A stretch of 64,000 bases of DNA from Epichloe hybrida (lineage: Eukaryota > Ascomycota > Sordariomycetes > Hypocreales > Clavicipitaceae): assembly GCA_019022495.1 (NCBI GenBank), contig JAFEKR010000005.1:1178001-1242000 (forward strand), in the 5' to 3' direction. Made by a program: the position numbers and the translations under genes. Numbering within the stretch: position 1 is the first letter of the stretch; the number at the start of each line of letters is the position of its first letter. Of this stretch, positions 24,801 to 37,186 are shown one piece after another. The notes below the pieces were generated by a model. The model was not told where the DNA came from and made no database searches. It saw only the letters and a program-made list of their open reading frames with translations.

Positions 24801-26690
24801 AGAAGCTAAATAGAAGATAGGTATAATAGTATATATTCCTCTGCCCTTTCTATTTTATGATTAAGCATAGACTAGGGAAGAGTAACCCCGCGGATGCACT
24901 GTTAAGAAGGTCTGATTATAAGGGTAAACCTATGTTAAATAGGGCGCTCCTGCTAGAGCTTCAAAGGAAAATAGTAGATATCTTTGTGGTAGAAGAAGAA
25001 GTACTAATGCATTAAAGAAGTTATAGTGTAATGCTAGTCTTAGAACCTACTAAGGCAAGAGTAGCCTAGGTAGAAGGCTAGTTAGCTGCTGTGAATCTAG
25101 TAATAGGTTAGCTAAATAAGGGTGATTTTAAGGAGAAGGTAGCGTGTGTTTAAGATGTTAGCATAGTACGAGCGATTTAGGGGGCTATTATATCACTAAA
25201 TCCCTACTAATCCGCAGCGAATAAACCATTAGCATAACTGCTACAGAAGGCATAGGACTAAGATCTAGATTTACAAAAGCGTAAAGGTAAGGTTAACTCC
25301 TAAGTAAAAGGGAGGGGAAAAGCTAGTCTATGGTTACGTAGTATAAGGGGCCTCCTAATGTACAAAGACTAGGTAGTTATTCCGCGGGAGCCTATCTTAT
25401 AACAGGAGCTTCTACGGCTACACCATGACAATCTGTTAGCGGGTTACTTTAGGACTAAACGCACTCTTAAACTACTAAAACATTACTATTAGTGGCTAGT
25501 AATAAGTAAAGCTATTTTAGACTATATATCTAGCTGCGGAGTATGCTAGCGCGTGGTAGCTAGGAGGCACTGCCTATATAGAAGCCTTAAATTGCTGCTA
25601 ATACTAAGGTGACCGTGGGCGGAGATCTTAATAGACTTTGTCATAGGTTTACCACTAGTATAGCTAGGCAAGCGAGAAACTAACGTAATCCTAGTAATTA
25701 TAAACTAATTTACTAAGTACTCTATCTTCCTTCCTATAAAGACTATAATTAACGCAGCTAAATTAGCAGAGTTATTCCACAAGGAGATTAAGCTACGATT
25801 TAGAGCGCCAGAGGGCATTGTGTCTGACAGAGGATCAGTATTCACAAGCTAATTCTGGTTGGAGGTATGTTACTAGTTATATGTAAAGCGAAGGCTTTTA
25901 ATAGCGTTTCACCCCTAAACTAACGGGCAGATAGAGAGAATAAATCAGGTGCTTAAGCATTACCTACGATATTTTATTAAAGAGAACTAATAACTATAGC
26001 TAAAGCTACTCCTAATAGCCTAATTTACATGTAATAATGCTATCAATAGGACAATAGGCTACTCCCCTAACTACGCTCTCATAGGCTATTTGCCTAAGTT
26101 CCGCCTTACTCTTAAGGGCAAGAGCATAGAGAGGGAGGTCCTAGAGGCTTATGTACATGTTAAAAAGCTATATAAGGTTAGGGAGAAACTAGCGTATAAC
26201 TAGGCAAGGGCTACTAAAGCGTAAGCGAAGTACTACAACCAGAGATATTAGCTAATAACCTTAAAAAGAGAAGACTTAGTACTACTATTAGCAAAGAACA
26301 TTAGGCTTAAGGACGCAAAACAGAAGCTAAACCTAAGATTTATTAGGCTATTTTAGATACTTAATGCTATAGGTAAATAAGCATACTAACTAGCGCTACC
26401 TAATAAGTATAGCTAACTATATAACGTGTTCTACATTAGCCTATTAGAGCTATGGAATCGCTAGGAAGACGCCCCAGACGAGGACATGCTAATACTAGAC
26501 CTTAAAGATAATAACAATAAGTTTAAAGTTAAAGAAGTTAGGGATTATAGGAAGACATATAAAGGTAACGAATACCTAGTGAAATAGAAGGGCTAGCTAA
26601 GCAAATATAATTAATAGGTAGCATTAGAAAACATGGAAGGCGCTTAACACGTAATTTAAGCTTTCTATTAAAGTAAAATAAGTAGAAAGT
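21894..26690 (+). pseudogene. Gypsy-D gag-pol polyprotein with chromodomain, RIP-inactivated
   Basis: Gag begins near the ATG at 21894. A zinc-knuckle remnant (C-F-N-Y-...-E-H) lies near 22865. The retropepsin-like region is near 23170-23360. An open stretch 23423-23671 is the linker before RT, ending LIYPLS. RT follows (KKG-stop-IRPLKS, APILFMLKKD, LCVNY), with the catalytic YLDD changed to Y-L-D-N near 24095. RNase H lies around 24480-24720. The integrase has a degenerate zinc finger near 25420, Asp at 25634, Asp at 25826 and Glu at 25934 in one frame with 35 residues between the last two (D,D35E intact). Chromodomain remnant (EYLVK-stop-KG) near 26570. Several in-frame stops make it non-functional. 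Confidence 0.9.
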
Positions 26691-26699
26691 ATAGCAAGA

Positions 26700-28004
26700 C
26701 GTAATTAAGTTATAAGTAATAAGGGATAAGGTAATTATAAAAAAGGCCTAGCCTTATTAGCCGCTATCACACTCTAATTAAAACCCTTGTTAGACTATCT
26801 GCTAAATAACAAAAGAAAAGATGCCTATAAGGAGGGGAGTCTTATAGGAAACCCTTCTATAGTTACCCCCTTATACATTAAAACAACGCTATTATAAAGG
26901 AGGTACTTAGCGCCCTTACTCTTATCCTCCTAAACCACCACCTCTATTACCTAGAAAAACTAGTGCTTTGCCACCCCCTAGGGCACAAATCCTAGATTAC
27001 AATATCGTAGCCATAAAGTCATTTTTCTCTTCTAGGAATCATAATATATAGCGTAGTTTAGCTATAAAAGTTAGCAAATAAGTAGTAAAGGAGGAGCGAT
27101 AACTCATAATCCCTAGGGCAGGGGTAGGATACATAGTAACTAAAAGTTACTAGTGTAAAATAATATACTAATTATACACGGCTAAAGCGGCCTACCTAGG
27201 GAGTAAGTAAAGGTCTAGAGAACACGCAACAAAACGTACCTAATAGACCTTAGCAGCCCTAGTCAAACTAAAGGAAACATAATAAGCTATGTTAGCGTGA
27301 TTAAACCCCAAAATAAGGTTTAGATAATAAGTGCCAAAACGGCAGTGAGTTACCTTAGAAAACATATAATTATTAGGGTTATTAGGGTCCTAATTGCTTA
27401 GGGCATCTATTAAAGTTTTTACCTAATTAAGGACAGCAAGAAGATCTAGAAAATCCCCTCGCATAGTTAGCATTACTTAGAGAGATATAGGCGATTAGGG
27501 ACCGAAAGAGCAGAGAATATAATATACTTACTGTCTTGTAAGTATTGCTACGTTTAACACACTAGATATAACGCTTTAAATGTTTCCCTTTAATAATAGC
27601 AGTTAGCGCGCTAGGGAATTAATAGTTAATCTAAGGGATGTTAGGCTTAGCTAGAGGATTCTTCTTAAAGTCCGCGCAACCTATGTGTAGATAATATATA
27701 TAGGAATATCCTCTTAAATAGATGTTAGGGACAGCTATAATAATAACACTCTTAACGCTTTCCCTATCTAATTCTATTCTAATAATAAGGTAAGTAGTAA
27801 AGGTAAAGTTATAGTAACTAACAATGTAATAGTATCTAGGAAAAAGTTTGCTATAGATAAGAAAGGGAAAAGTTAGTGACATAATAGGGAGTCACAGGTG
27901 AATTTATACTTAAACACTAATGTTATTTATTATTGTTTTAGTATGGCTACCACTTAGTAAATAGCTATATAGTACTTACCAAAAGCTATTTAGGAGCCTA
28001 GCTA
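26700..28004 (+). other. unassigned 3' internal region of Gypsy-D
   Basis: About 1.3 kb between the chromodomain and the polypurine tract (aagtagggggg near 28006-28016). No retroviral domain is recognised. The minus strand holds one stop-free stretch of 83 codons (27631-27882) rich in Tyr and Ile. Its continuation beyond the stop is interrupted about as often as chance would give, so coding status is doubtful. It may be a long 3' untranslated region or a decayed antisense gene. Confidence 0.6.
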
Positions 28005-28020
28005 AAAGTAGGGGGGTAAT

Positions 28021-28222
28021 TATAAGGCCCTACTTACAACACTAGCGCGCTAGCGTACCACTAGGCAGGCGCACCATGCCCTAGGGCTAGGTCTACGTAA
28101 CACTAGCAAGTCACTACCTATAAGTTAGCAACTCGCACGCACAACACACTTAGACCTAGCAAGCTTCAGTCAATATACGAACGCCCCCATACCTCTTGCC
28201 TAGCTATCCCTTTATTCTCACA
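28021..28222 (+). repeat. 3' LTR of Gypsy-D
   Basis: 202 bp; TATAAGGCCC...CTCACA, followed directly by the TSD gtatt. Confidence 0.9.
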
Positions 28223-28513
28223 GTATTGAATTTAATGTAATATAGTTGTAAGCCTAAAGAATAGTATCGTTATTGATTATTTATTCTAAGCTACATTATC
28301 TATTATTATAATTAATTAAGTTATAGGAAAAAGAGGTAAAAAGCTAGAAGTTATAATATATAAAGGGAAAAGGGGTTACGTGTTTATATCCCTATATTTC
28401 CTAGCTAATTAACGCGCTAGGTTATAAGTTATGTGTGGGGTCCGCGCGTGGCCTAAGCTTTTGCTAGGTAATTGCGGCTGCGACGCGCGATTGATATTAC
28501 CTTTGTTCTAACA

Positions 28514-29004
28514 AATATAACAAAGTTATATCCCTTAGCCTAAGGGTTAATAAATTAATTCCTTAGAAGCCTAATTAGCCTATAACTAGGATTCTAGTCT
28601 TTTCCTTTAGTATACTTATATAGTTATATCTCTTTACTATAATAACTATTATAGTATAATAAGAGGTAGTAGCTATAGTATTTATAAAAATATCTTTTCT
28701 TATAATACTTAGCTTATTTATAGTTATAAAGTTAATTACTAATTAGTATTAGTTATACTAAGGTGCTTATATAAGTAAGATAATTCTATAGTATTAAAGT
28801 TAATAATAGTTAGTTTTTTAGCTAGGAAAGAGAGACAAAAAAAAGTAATTCTAAATAATAGAAAAGTAATAAAATTTATAAGTAAGGTAAAAGAAGAGGA
28901 AGCAAATTAATGTAGCTAATTATAGTATATGTATTACGCTAGACCTATAATTTAGTCTAGTCTTTAGCCGCGATTAAACCAATGAAGATCCGAAGGATTT
29001 AACA
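28514..29004 (-). mobile_element. Copia-B copy 4 (B#4), leader and 5' LTR only
   Basis: Reverse B leader (same aacaaagttatatccctt stretch as 20576 and 60773) and the 5' LTR at 28747-29004. The internal region is cut off by the A solo LTR. On its right it joins the B#6 3' internal region with a candidate TSD ggtag. Strongly RIP-mutated. Confidence 0.82.
28747..29004 (-). repeat. LTR of B#4
   Basis: 258 bp; listed-strand start TATTAGTTATAC is a RIP-altered TGTTAGTTACAC, end GGATTTAACA. Confidence 0.85.
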
Positions 29005-29573
29005 GGTAGATCAATAGCAATAATAATCTAGCGAATGCGATAACGAAGGGATTGCTAAATTTATTACTTTTCTCTTTAATTAATTTAAATTAATTAATGA
29101 TTTATATTAAAGAATAAGTAAAGAGATTTGTAATATTAAGGGATAGGAGCCTCAATAAGGACTAATAAATTAATTTAATTAACTAATGCTATAATAGCTA
29201 ATTAAAGTAGCGAATTCCTATTAAAGGATTTACTTATATATACTTTCCTTTAATCTAATTTTTATTATGTTTTAAGCTCTTTAGCTATAAAGAAAAAAGA
29301 GAGACTACTAGTATTAAATCCTTTGGATTTTTATTAGTTTAATTATAGCTAAAGACTAGACTAAATTATAAGTCTAGCGCAATATATATACTATAACTAA
29401 CTATATTAATTTACTACCCTCTCTTTAGCCTTACTTATAGGTTTTGCTTACTTTTCTATTATTAAGTCTTTCCCTTTTTTCTCTCTCTTCTCTCTTAGCT
29501 AGCTAATTAATTATCATTAACTTCAATACTACGGAATTATCCTACCTACGCAGGCACCTTAGTGTAACTAACA
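29005..29573 (+). mobile_element. Copia-B copy 6 (B#6), 3' end only
   Basis: Last ~307 bp of B internal sequence, polypurine tract (aaagaaaaaagagaga, near 29289-29304) and 3' LTR 29312-29573 (262 bp, ending GTGTAACTAACA). The arrangement mirrors B#2/B#3 at 20805-21610: a reverse B element inserted near the 3' end of a forward B element. Confidence 0.82.
29312..29573 (+). repeat. 3' LTR of B#6
   Basis: 262 bp, heavily RIP-mutated (TATTAAATCC for TGTTAATTCC at the start), intact TAACTAACA end. Confidence 0.85.
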
Positions 29574-29861
29574 AGTTAGTTTTAAATATATAAGTATTAT
29601 ATTTAAGTTACTAAAGGTATATAATAAAGGAATCTCCAATTACTATTACTTATTATGTACTAGCTTTATATATTATTAGGTTAAATCTATTAAAGAGGCT
29701 AATAAATTTATAAGATTGTAAATTATACTAAGTTTACTTATAAAAGCTACTATTAAGTGTAAGTTATAATATTAGAAGTTAGTTAATTTCCTATCTTAAG
29801 AGCTTAATTTATTCTTATTTATATTACTAGTAGCTAAGCTTATTTTACTACGTAATAGTAA
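29574..29861. other. AT-rich spacer with no recognised feature
   Basis: 288 bp between the B#6 LTR and B#5, very AT-rich. No ORF, inverted repeat or match to other parts of the window noticed. Its last five bases (agtaa) are the left TSD of B#5, so it is the sequence B#5 inserted into; it could be original host DNA or an older decayed element. Confidence 0.6.
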
Positions 29862-30129
29862 TGTTGGTTACACCAAGGTCCTGCGCAGGTATAAGGGTAA
29901 TCCCATATGATTGAAGTCGATGATAGTTGATTGAAATTAGCTAAGAAGAGAAAGAGGAAAAAGAGAGGGAAAGTCTAGATGCTAGGAAAGTGGGCGAAAC
30001 CCGTATGTAGGGTAAAAGAGGGGGTGGCGAATTAATGCAGCTAATCGCATTGCATACATTACGCTAGACCTATAATTTAGTCTAGTCTTTAGCTATAATT
30101 AAACTAATAAAAATCTAAAGGAATTAACA
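29862..30129 (-). repeat. 3' LTR of B#5
   Basis: 268 bp, left end TGTTGGTTACACCAAGG, right end GGAATTAACA. It lies on the left because the element is reversed. Confidence 0.92.
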
Positions 30130-30380
30130 CTAGTAGTCTCTCTTTTTCCTTTATAGCTAAAGAGCTTAAAAACATAATAAAAAGCAGATTAAAGGAAAGT
30201 GTATATAAGTAAATCCCTTAATAGAAATCCGCTACTCTAATTAGCTATTATAGCATTAGTTAATGAAATTAATCTATTAGTCCTTACCTAAGCTCCTGTC
30301 TCCTAATATTATAAGTCTCTTTACCTATCCTTTGAAAATAAATTATTAATTTATTTAAATTAATTAAAGAGAAAAGTAAT

Positions 30381-30687
30381 TGTTGGAACAAAGGTGATAT
30401 CAATCGCGCGTCGCAGCCGCAATTACCTGGCAGAAGCTCGGGCTGCGCGCGAACCCCACACGTAACCTATAACCTAGTATATTAATTAGCTAGGAAATGT
30501 GGGGATATAAATACATAACCCCTTTTCCCTTTATATATTATAATTTCTAGCTTTTTACCTCTCTTTTCTTAGAACTTAATTAATTATAATAACAGATAAC
30601 ATAGCCTAAAATAGATAATTAATAATAATACTATTCTTTAGGCTCACGACTATATTACATTAAATTTAATACCCTATAAATCTAACA
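30381..30687 (+). repeat. 5' LTR of A#2
   Basis: TGTTGGAACAAAGG...ATAAATCTAACA. The following ctaattagtggtta is shared, with RIP differences, by A#3 (reverse, 60070-60082), Copia-B (20791-20804 in reverse) and Copia-C (40865), so it is the probable primer-binding region. I could not match it to a particular tRNA. Confidence 0.9.
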
Positions 30688-31099
30688 CTAATTAGTGGTT
30701 ACCTTCACAGATAACTACGTAGTCTTCGAATACCGTAGATTAGCAAGGTTAATTAGAAAAGGTAGCTTATCTAATAATAACTTACCTTATATAATAGGAG
30801 GGCTACGTTTAATAATAAGTTATGCTAATGGAAAGGTATAATATAGCTCTCTTCTTACTTTAGTATTAATATCTATATCTATACGGACTCTAAAATAATA
30901 AAGAAAGGTTTAATGCTAGTAGCTAAGCTATTCCCTTATCTTTCTTTATTATATATTCTATCACATATTTGAAGTTAACCGCCTTACTTTATAATCCTTT
31001 ATATCCATAACATATTATATAATCATAGTTATACCCCTTTTCTTCTTATATTATAAGATTTACCTCCCTTAATTAATTAGAATATTAGATATAGCTAGA

Positions 31100-34000
31100 C
31101 TATCTAGGACCTCTAGTTAATTTAGAGTTCCTAGCAAGACTAATAGCTATAATAATACTATAGAAGGCATTAAAATAGGATATAGTAATAAATACCTTAA
31201 TAAAGGAAAAACCCCTATCTACACTAACCTATACTCCTATATCTCTATAAGGCTTTAATAATATATTATAGAAGGACTACTCTAATAAATAGGAAGTTTT
31301 AAATATAAAGAGATAATAATACCTAAGGAAATTAGTCTTTATATTCTTATAAAGACTAAATAATATAAGGAGTAAGGGTTATTTAGAAGAACACTATTCT
31401 CTAAATTTAGTAATAACTTCTATAAATAGTTAAGGGATAAGTTCATAGAAAGGAGAGACCTTTTATAAAATAAACTTTAAGACTATTTTCTTTATAATAG
31501 AGTATATATAACTATTAGAAAAGGCACTAAGATAGTAAATAACCTTAAAGAAGTAGTAAACTAAGAAGAATTTAGATTTTAGACTCTTAAAGAAATTAAA
31601 GAGGCTAGGAAGAAGTACATAGGCTTCTAAAAGAACCTATAGAATAAAGAGTTCTTTTGTAATCTACTAGATAATAGTAATATTAGAACTAAGTAACCTA
31701 CCCTATTACCTTATTTATTAGTATAATTACTATTAAAAGGATTAATAAGCTAGACTCCCCTAGGAAGACTAAGTTAATCCCCTCTAGGAAGGCCTAGCTA
31801 ATCTCCCCTAGGAAGGTTAATTAACCTAGAGTTAAGACTACCTAAGAATACTATTTATAAGCATCCGTGAGTAACTCCCTTACCTATACTTTTACTAGAG
31901 GTAAGTTAGTAGTATTACCCTAGTAATACTACTAATAATACCCCTAAGTAGGAGAGTTACTAATAGAGGTAACCTATACTATCTAGGGCTAGTAGTGCCC
32001 TTATTAGTATAGCTTAAAGAGCTATAATTCCTCCTTCCTAATATAAGGAAGAGAAGGATTAGAGGGAATAATAAGCCCTAAGGGTACTACTTATAAAGCT
32101 ACCCTCTTACTTCCTAAAGACCTTACTACCCCTTTTATAAATATAAAGGGAAATACCTAGAGAACCCCTATAGACCTAGAGACCTTTGCTAAAGTAGATT
32201 ATTAACCTATCTAAGGTATACTATAAAGAATAACTTTATAGCGCTAATAACTATAATATCCTTAAATTAAAGCTTTAAATATTCTATAGAAAGTGTAAGT
32301 TACTTAATATCTAGCCTAAATAATCTAGTTATACTTTTAAGGTTATACTTAAAGGCAAAGCACTATAATACTATATAAACTACCTCTCTAAACCTAAATA
32401 ACTATAAGATCTCCCTATGCTTATTAGCTATATAAGAGAATAATTTAAAACCAAGGATATATAGTAAAGATATCTACTAGAGTAAAATAATACTTCCCTA
32501 TAAGAAATAATAAATAATAACCTAAGTAAGTTAATAATTAAATACTTTAATAAACTTATAGAAAGACTAGCTATCTTATAATAAGTAATACCTAAAGTAA
32601 GCTAAACTAAAAGAGCACTCTAGAATTAACTTATTAAAGCCTATTATAGTATTCTAGAGTGTAAAGAAGTAATTATAGATCCGCTAGATAGACTATAAGA
32701 GTTTTGTAAATAGATTAGAATAACCCTTTATCTTATTAAGGAAGAGAAGAAGAACTATTAATAGTTTCTAACTAAAGCTATAACCCTAGAGTAATTCTAG
32801 ACTAACTAAAGATATAATAGGAATAGAAAAGAGACCTAATACCCCTTAAAACCATAAGGAAGAGAAGGTACTCCTTACATAAAGAAGTGCTATGTATATA
32901 GCAAGGAAGGATGCTAGTTATCTAAGCACCCTAAAGAGAACTATAAGAAGGTGTTTTAATACTTTAAGAACCACTACCTTATAGATCTAACTAATAACTT
33001 ATATTATTTATTTCTTACTTAGTATAAGGGAGAATATAAGTCCTAACCCCTTATTAATAATAAAATCGCTTAGTATATAAAGAGCATTAGATTTAATAAT
33101 AGCCCTAATAATATAGATAGGCTAGTACTTATAAGCTTCTTTATATATAGAACCTATATTAATAGTAAGAAAATAGTTTAATTCCTAATAAGGTAAGCAG
33201 TGTATTATAGCCTAAGTAAAGAAGACCCCTTTTAGCAGGAACTTATAAATAAAGCCCTAGTAATGTTTATATTAAAAGATTACTATTCCTATATAATGTT
33301 CTAAGGGATTATGCTTAATACAGGAGCTATAAAGTTCTCTATAGTAAGGCACCCTTAATTTCTTACTTTATAATATTAGATGCCTATATTATAGCTTAAT
33401 AAATTAATAGAGAAGAAGGAATTAGTTAGATTTAGCGTAGGAGACCTAATTATTACACTTAGATTAGCTAATATACCTACTCCCTTTAGAAATATTCTCT
33501 TTTAGGTTATCCTTATAAACACTTTATTTCTCTTATTCCTTAATAATATAAACTATTTAAAGATTAACTTTAATATCTCTAAGAACACGCTATAATAAGG
33601 AAATATTAAAGTCCCTATTATATATAAATAGGGCTACGCCTAGATACTTCTTATATAGAAAGAAGAAGTAGTTACTTAGAGCTACCTTATAGAAGGCAAG
33701 CTATAGTAATTATATTACCGCTTTAGGCATTTATTAATCTAATATCTATATAAGGTTCTCTATAAATTAGGGTATAATATTAATATTAAAGCTATTAGGG
33801 AACTAATAAGAATTTACTACTAATACTAAATATATGTAAATAGCCCTAATTACTTTAAGTTTACCCTTAAGGATAAGTATAGCTTTAATTACAAAGTAAT
33901 AGTAAATATCTTTTACTTAGATAGCACTACCCTATACTCCACGTAGTAAATATAGCTATAGTATTAAACATAGCAAAATTCCTTAATAACATCTCTATAA

Positions 34001-36440
34001 AAACAACCTAGGAAGCCCTCTAAATATACTAGATTAATACTTACCTAAGCCCCCTAGACTTTATTATTATAAATACTAGAATAAACTTCTATAGTAATAA
34101 ATTTAGATAATTCGTAGCTTTAATATTAATTTTAATTAAGGAAGTCCCTATTAAGGCACACTATAGTATAGGGAAGGTTAAAAGGTATTATAGGCTACTC
34201 TAAAGAGCCTATAATATAATTAGATATAAATACCTTATAACACTAGAACCTATTACCCTTTAAATAGTAATTAAGGCCCTAAATAACACTATAAGCCCTA
34301 ATAGTCTTATCCTAACCCTCCTTATCTTTAGAGCCTACCTATATATAATAAGTAAGTCCTTACTATTACCTAATATTACATAGTATATAATTATAGTATA
34401 GAAGGCTACTAAAGAGATTAAGAGACTCTATACTATCTAGAAGGTTAATAAGGCCCTTACTAAATATAATAGCCTAGATACCTTAAAGACCCTTAGCCTA
34501 CTACTTAGATTAAAGGTTAAGGTCTAGTAAGAAGGTAAGGGATAGGCAGGTCTATATAAGCTACTAATAATTACTAAAGAGAGCTATACACTTAATATAC
34601 CTAGAGGCCTAAAGACCTTTAAGTTAATATTTATTAAGCCTTACTATAATAATCCTAATATAAAGAAAATAATAAAGCCTAGTAAAGAGAAAGGAGAGAA
34701 AGGGCAAGAGGCTTATAATAAGAATATAGTGCTACTAATACTATTAAAGTAAGGACATAGAAGGCTATAGAAGAACCCTCCTATAATACCTTAAGGTGCT
34801 AATACCTTCCTATTAGTAAAAGAACATAGTAACCTAGCTCTTATAATTAAGCTATATAAGGAAGGAATTATTAAGACCCTAGGTAAACTATTTAAGCTAT
34901 TAATAAAAGCAAAGATTAATGCTCTAATTAAGTAAGGTATATTTAAATTCATTATATTTAATAAGGAAGAATATAGTAGGATTTAAATCTTTAATTCCTA
35001 AATTATTAATAAGATTAAAGGCAAGACAATAGAACCCTATAAAAAGTCATGCCTTATAATCTAAGGGTATAAGGATAAAGGGAAACAGGCTATTCTTATA
35101 TAGGCCCTAATGATTTAACACACAAGCTAATGTCTTATCCTTATAATAGCCCTATTAGTAAGATTAAGGAAATTCCTTATCTAGCTAAGAGATATCTATT
35201 AGGCTTATGTATAGGCCTGTATATTACTAGAGTGACTAATCCTAGTACGCTTACTAATTTAAATACGGCACCTTTACCCGCCTAGCATGATTATAAGAGT
35301 TATTAAACCTCTCTATAAGCTTATAGAAGTAGGAACACACTAGTAGGTTACGTATTATAAGCATCATAGAGAGAACCTCTAGATAGAAACCTTTATATAT
35401 AATCCCTACCTACTTATAACTATAAAGGAAAGCCCTAACTTTACCTACATTAGAATATAGACTAATAATATAATTAGCCTCTTAGATAAGAAGTTCTCTA
35501 AGAAGGAAAAGACCTAGCTTATTATAGTAGGCTTTAACATAAAGCTAAAGTAGTTTCTAACCTAGGATAGTCCCCTTATATTTAATAGTAGTATTATTAT
35601 ACTAAAGAATAATGCTATTAAGATCTAGTAGAAAGGGCAAAGTAATAAGTTAAAGTTAGTCCCTATAACTAATTTAAAGCATAAGTATATTAAGTAAAGG
35701 GCCTAAGGCGCTTATATTACCTTAATCTACTAACTAGAGGCTTGCTTTAACTTATCTATTACTATATAATACTAGGAGCTAGCCCTAGAGGACGTGAAAG
35801 CCCTTAATCACTACCTAAAGTAGTAGATATACTACCTAGAGAGAGGTCTAATATTTATTCTAATTAACCTTAAGAAAGTAAAGCTCTTTACCTTTATAGA
35901 TAAATCCTTTACTAATAACTAGGACCTATCCTTATAACTAGGATATATACTTATCCTAGTAAATAAAGACTATACTAATAGTAAATTTATAATTAAAGGT
36001 AATATTATATACTTTAGCTTAACAAAGAGTAAGAGAGTTACGTAAAGTATGCTTGCCTTAGAAGTCTATAGTATAGTAGCTAGTATTAATATAGCTTACG
36101 TAATTATAACTACCCTAAACTTAGTTACTAACTAACTAAAGCTCCTAAAGATCCTAGTTATTATATATATAGATTTATACTCCTTATATAAGTGCCTTAT
36201 TAAGCTTAGTATAATAAAGGAGAAACGCCTAATAATTAATATTATAGCCCTTTAATAGTTATATAAATGCTAAGAACTCTACGAGATCTAATAGATTAAT
36301 AAAGAGAATAACCTAGCTAATACCTTTATAAAGGTATTACCTAATAAGGCCCTTAAGAGCTTTATCTTAACTAACTAGATAACTATCTAGATAGAGGGAT
36401 AGGTTACTTACATATAATATATATATAGTAAGAGAAAAAA
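31100..36440 (+). pseudogene. Copia-A#2 gag-pol polyprotein, RIP-inactivated
   Basis: Same domain order as A#1, shifted by about 31664: knuckle near 32885, protease near 33312 (Asp-Thr of A#1 read as Asn-Thr), integrase around 33710-34400 with the second Asp changed to Asn (aatactaga near 34072), RT 34960-35570, RNase H near 35890-36430 (T-N-N-stop-D-L-S). Stops and D-to-N changes are denser than in A#1. Confidence 0.88.
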
Positions 36441-36874
36441 GTAATCCTCTAGGAGGGTAGCTATAGGGATAAGATAGTAATACATAAGGGATTTACGCCC
36501 CTATAGTTAATATCCCTAGCGGCTATAACTACGCTAGCTTACTAGGCCCTCCTAGTAAACTATAGAAATTAATAGTAGTGTGTAGGAGAATAAAGGTATT
36601 ACTAAGGAGAAGGAAGATATTATATACATACTATAGGGTAGTATATATATTATTTTAAGGAAAAGAAGGGATTTAGAAGGACCTACTTATCCTTACATAG
36701 GCTTACAGGCTAAGCAAGATTATTATTTCCCTTTTATTAGTAACTATACACCTAGATAGGCTATAAGTTCTTTTCCTTACATCCCTTATTAATTATATTC
36801 TTAATCTATCTTTCTTTTTATTTCTATAATTAATATCACACGTTAATAATTATATTAAAAGAGAGAAGTTCTAG

Positions 36875-37181
36875 TGTTAGAACAAAGGTAATATTAATCG
36901 CGCGTCATAGCTATAATTACCTAGTAGAAGCTTAGGCTACGCGCGGACCCCACATATAACCTATAACCTAGTATGTTAATTAGCTAGGAAATATAGGGAT
37001 ATAAACACGTAACCCCTTTTCCCTTTATGTATTATAACTTCTAGCTTTTTACCTCTCTTTTCTTAGAACTTAATTAATTATAATAACAGATAACGTAGCC
37101 TAGAATAGATAATCAATAACAATACTATTCTTCGGGCTCACGACTGTATTACATTGAATTCAATACCCTGTGAATCCAACA
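36875..37181 (+). repeat. 3' LTR of A#2
   Basis: 307 bp, TGTTAGAACAAAGG...TGAATCCAACA, preceded by the purine run aaaagagagaag. Confidence 0.92.
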
Positions 37182-37186
37182 GTAAT

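Larger units (their letters stand above)
21622..28222 (+). mobile_element. Gypsy-D, complete chromovirus-type Ty3/gypsy element
   Basis: 6601 bp with two 202-bp LTRs and a 5-bp TSD GTATT at 21617-21621 and 28223-28227. Order is gag, protease remnant, RT, RNase H, integrase, chromodomain, then about 1.3 kb of unassigned sequence, polypurine tract and 3' LTR. RT before integrase and a C-terminal chromodomain identify it as a chromovirus. It inserted into an existing A solo LTR, so it is younger than that LTR, and it is less decayed than most copies here. Confidence 0.93.
21611..28513 (-). repeat. solo LTR of Copia-A, split by gypsy D and lacking its first ~9 bp
   Basis: A reverse A LTR in two pieces, 21611-21621 and 28223-28513, separated by D with the target duplication gtatt at the break. 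Together they cover about 298 of 307 bp. The terminal TGTTGGATT (reverse reading) is missing where it meets the B#3 LTR. No internal A sequence is attached. It ends in the normal TTCTAACA on the right, next to B#4 leader sequence. Confidence 0.82.
30381..37181 (+). mobile_element. Copia-A copy 2 (A#2), complete
   Basis: 6801 bp, LTRs 30381-30687 and 36875-37181 (307 bp each), TSD GTAAT at 30376-30380 and 37182-37186. Inserted in forward orientation into reverse B#5, in its 3' internal region just outside RNase H. It is more RIP-mutated than A#1: many tokens intact at 1-5517 are TA-rich here. Confidence 0.95.
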
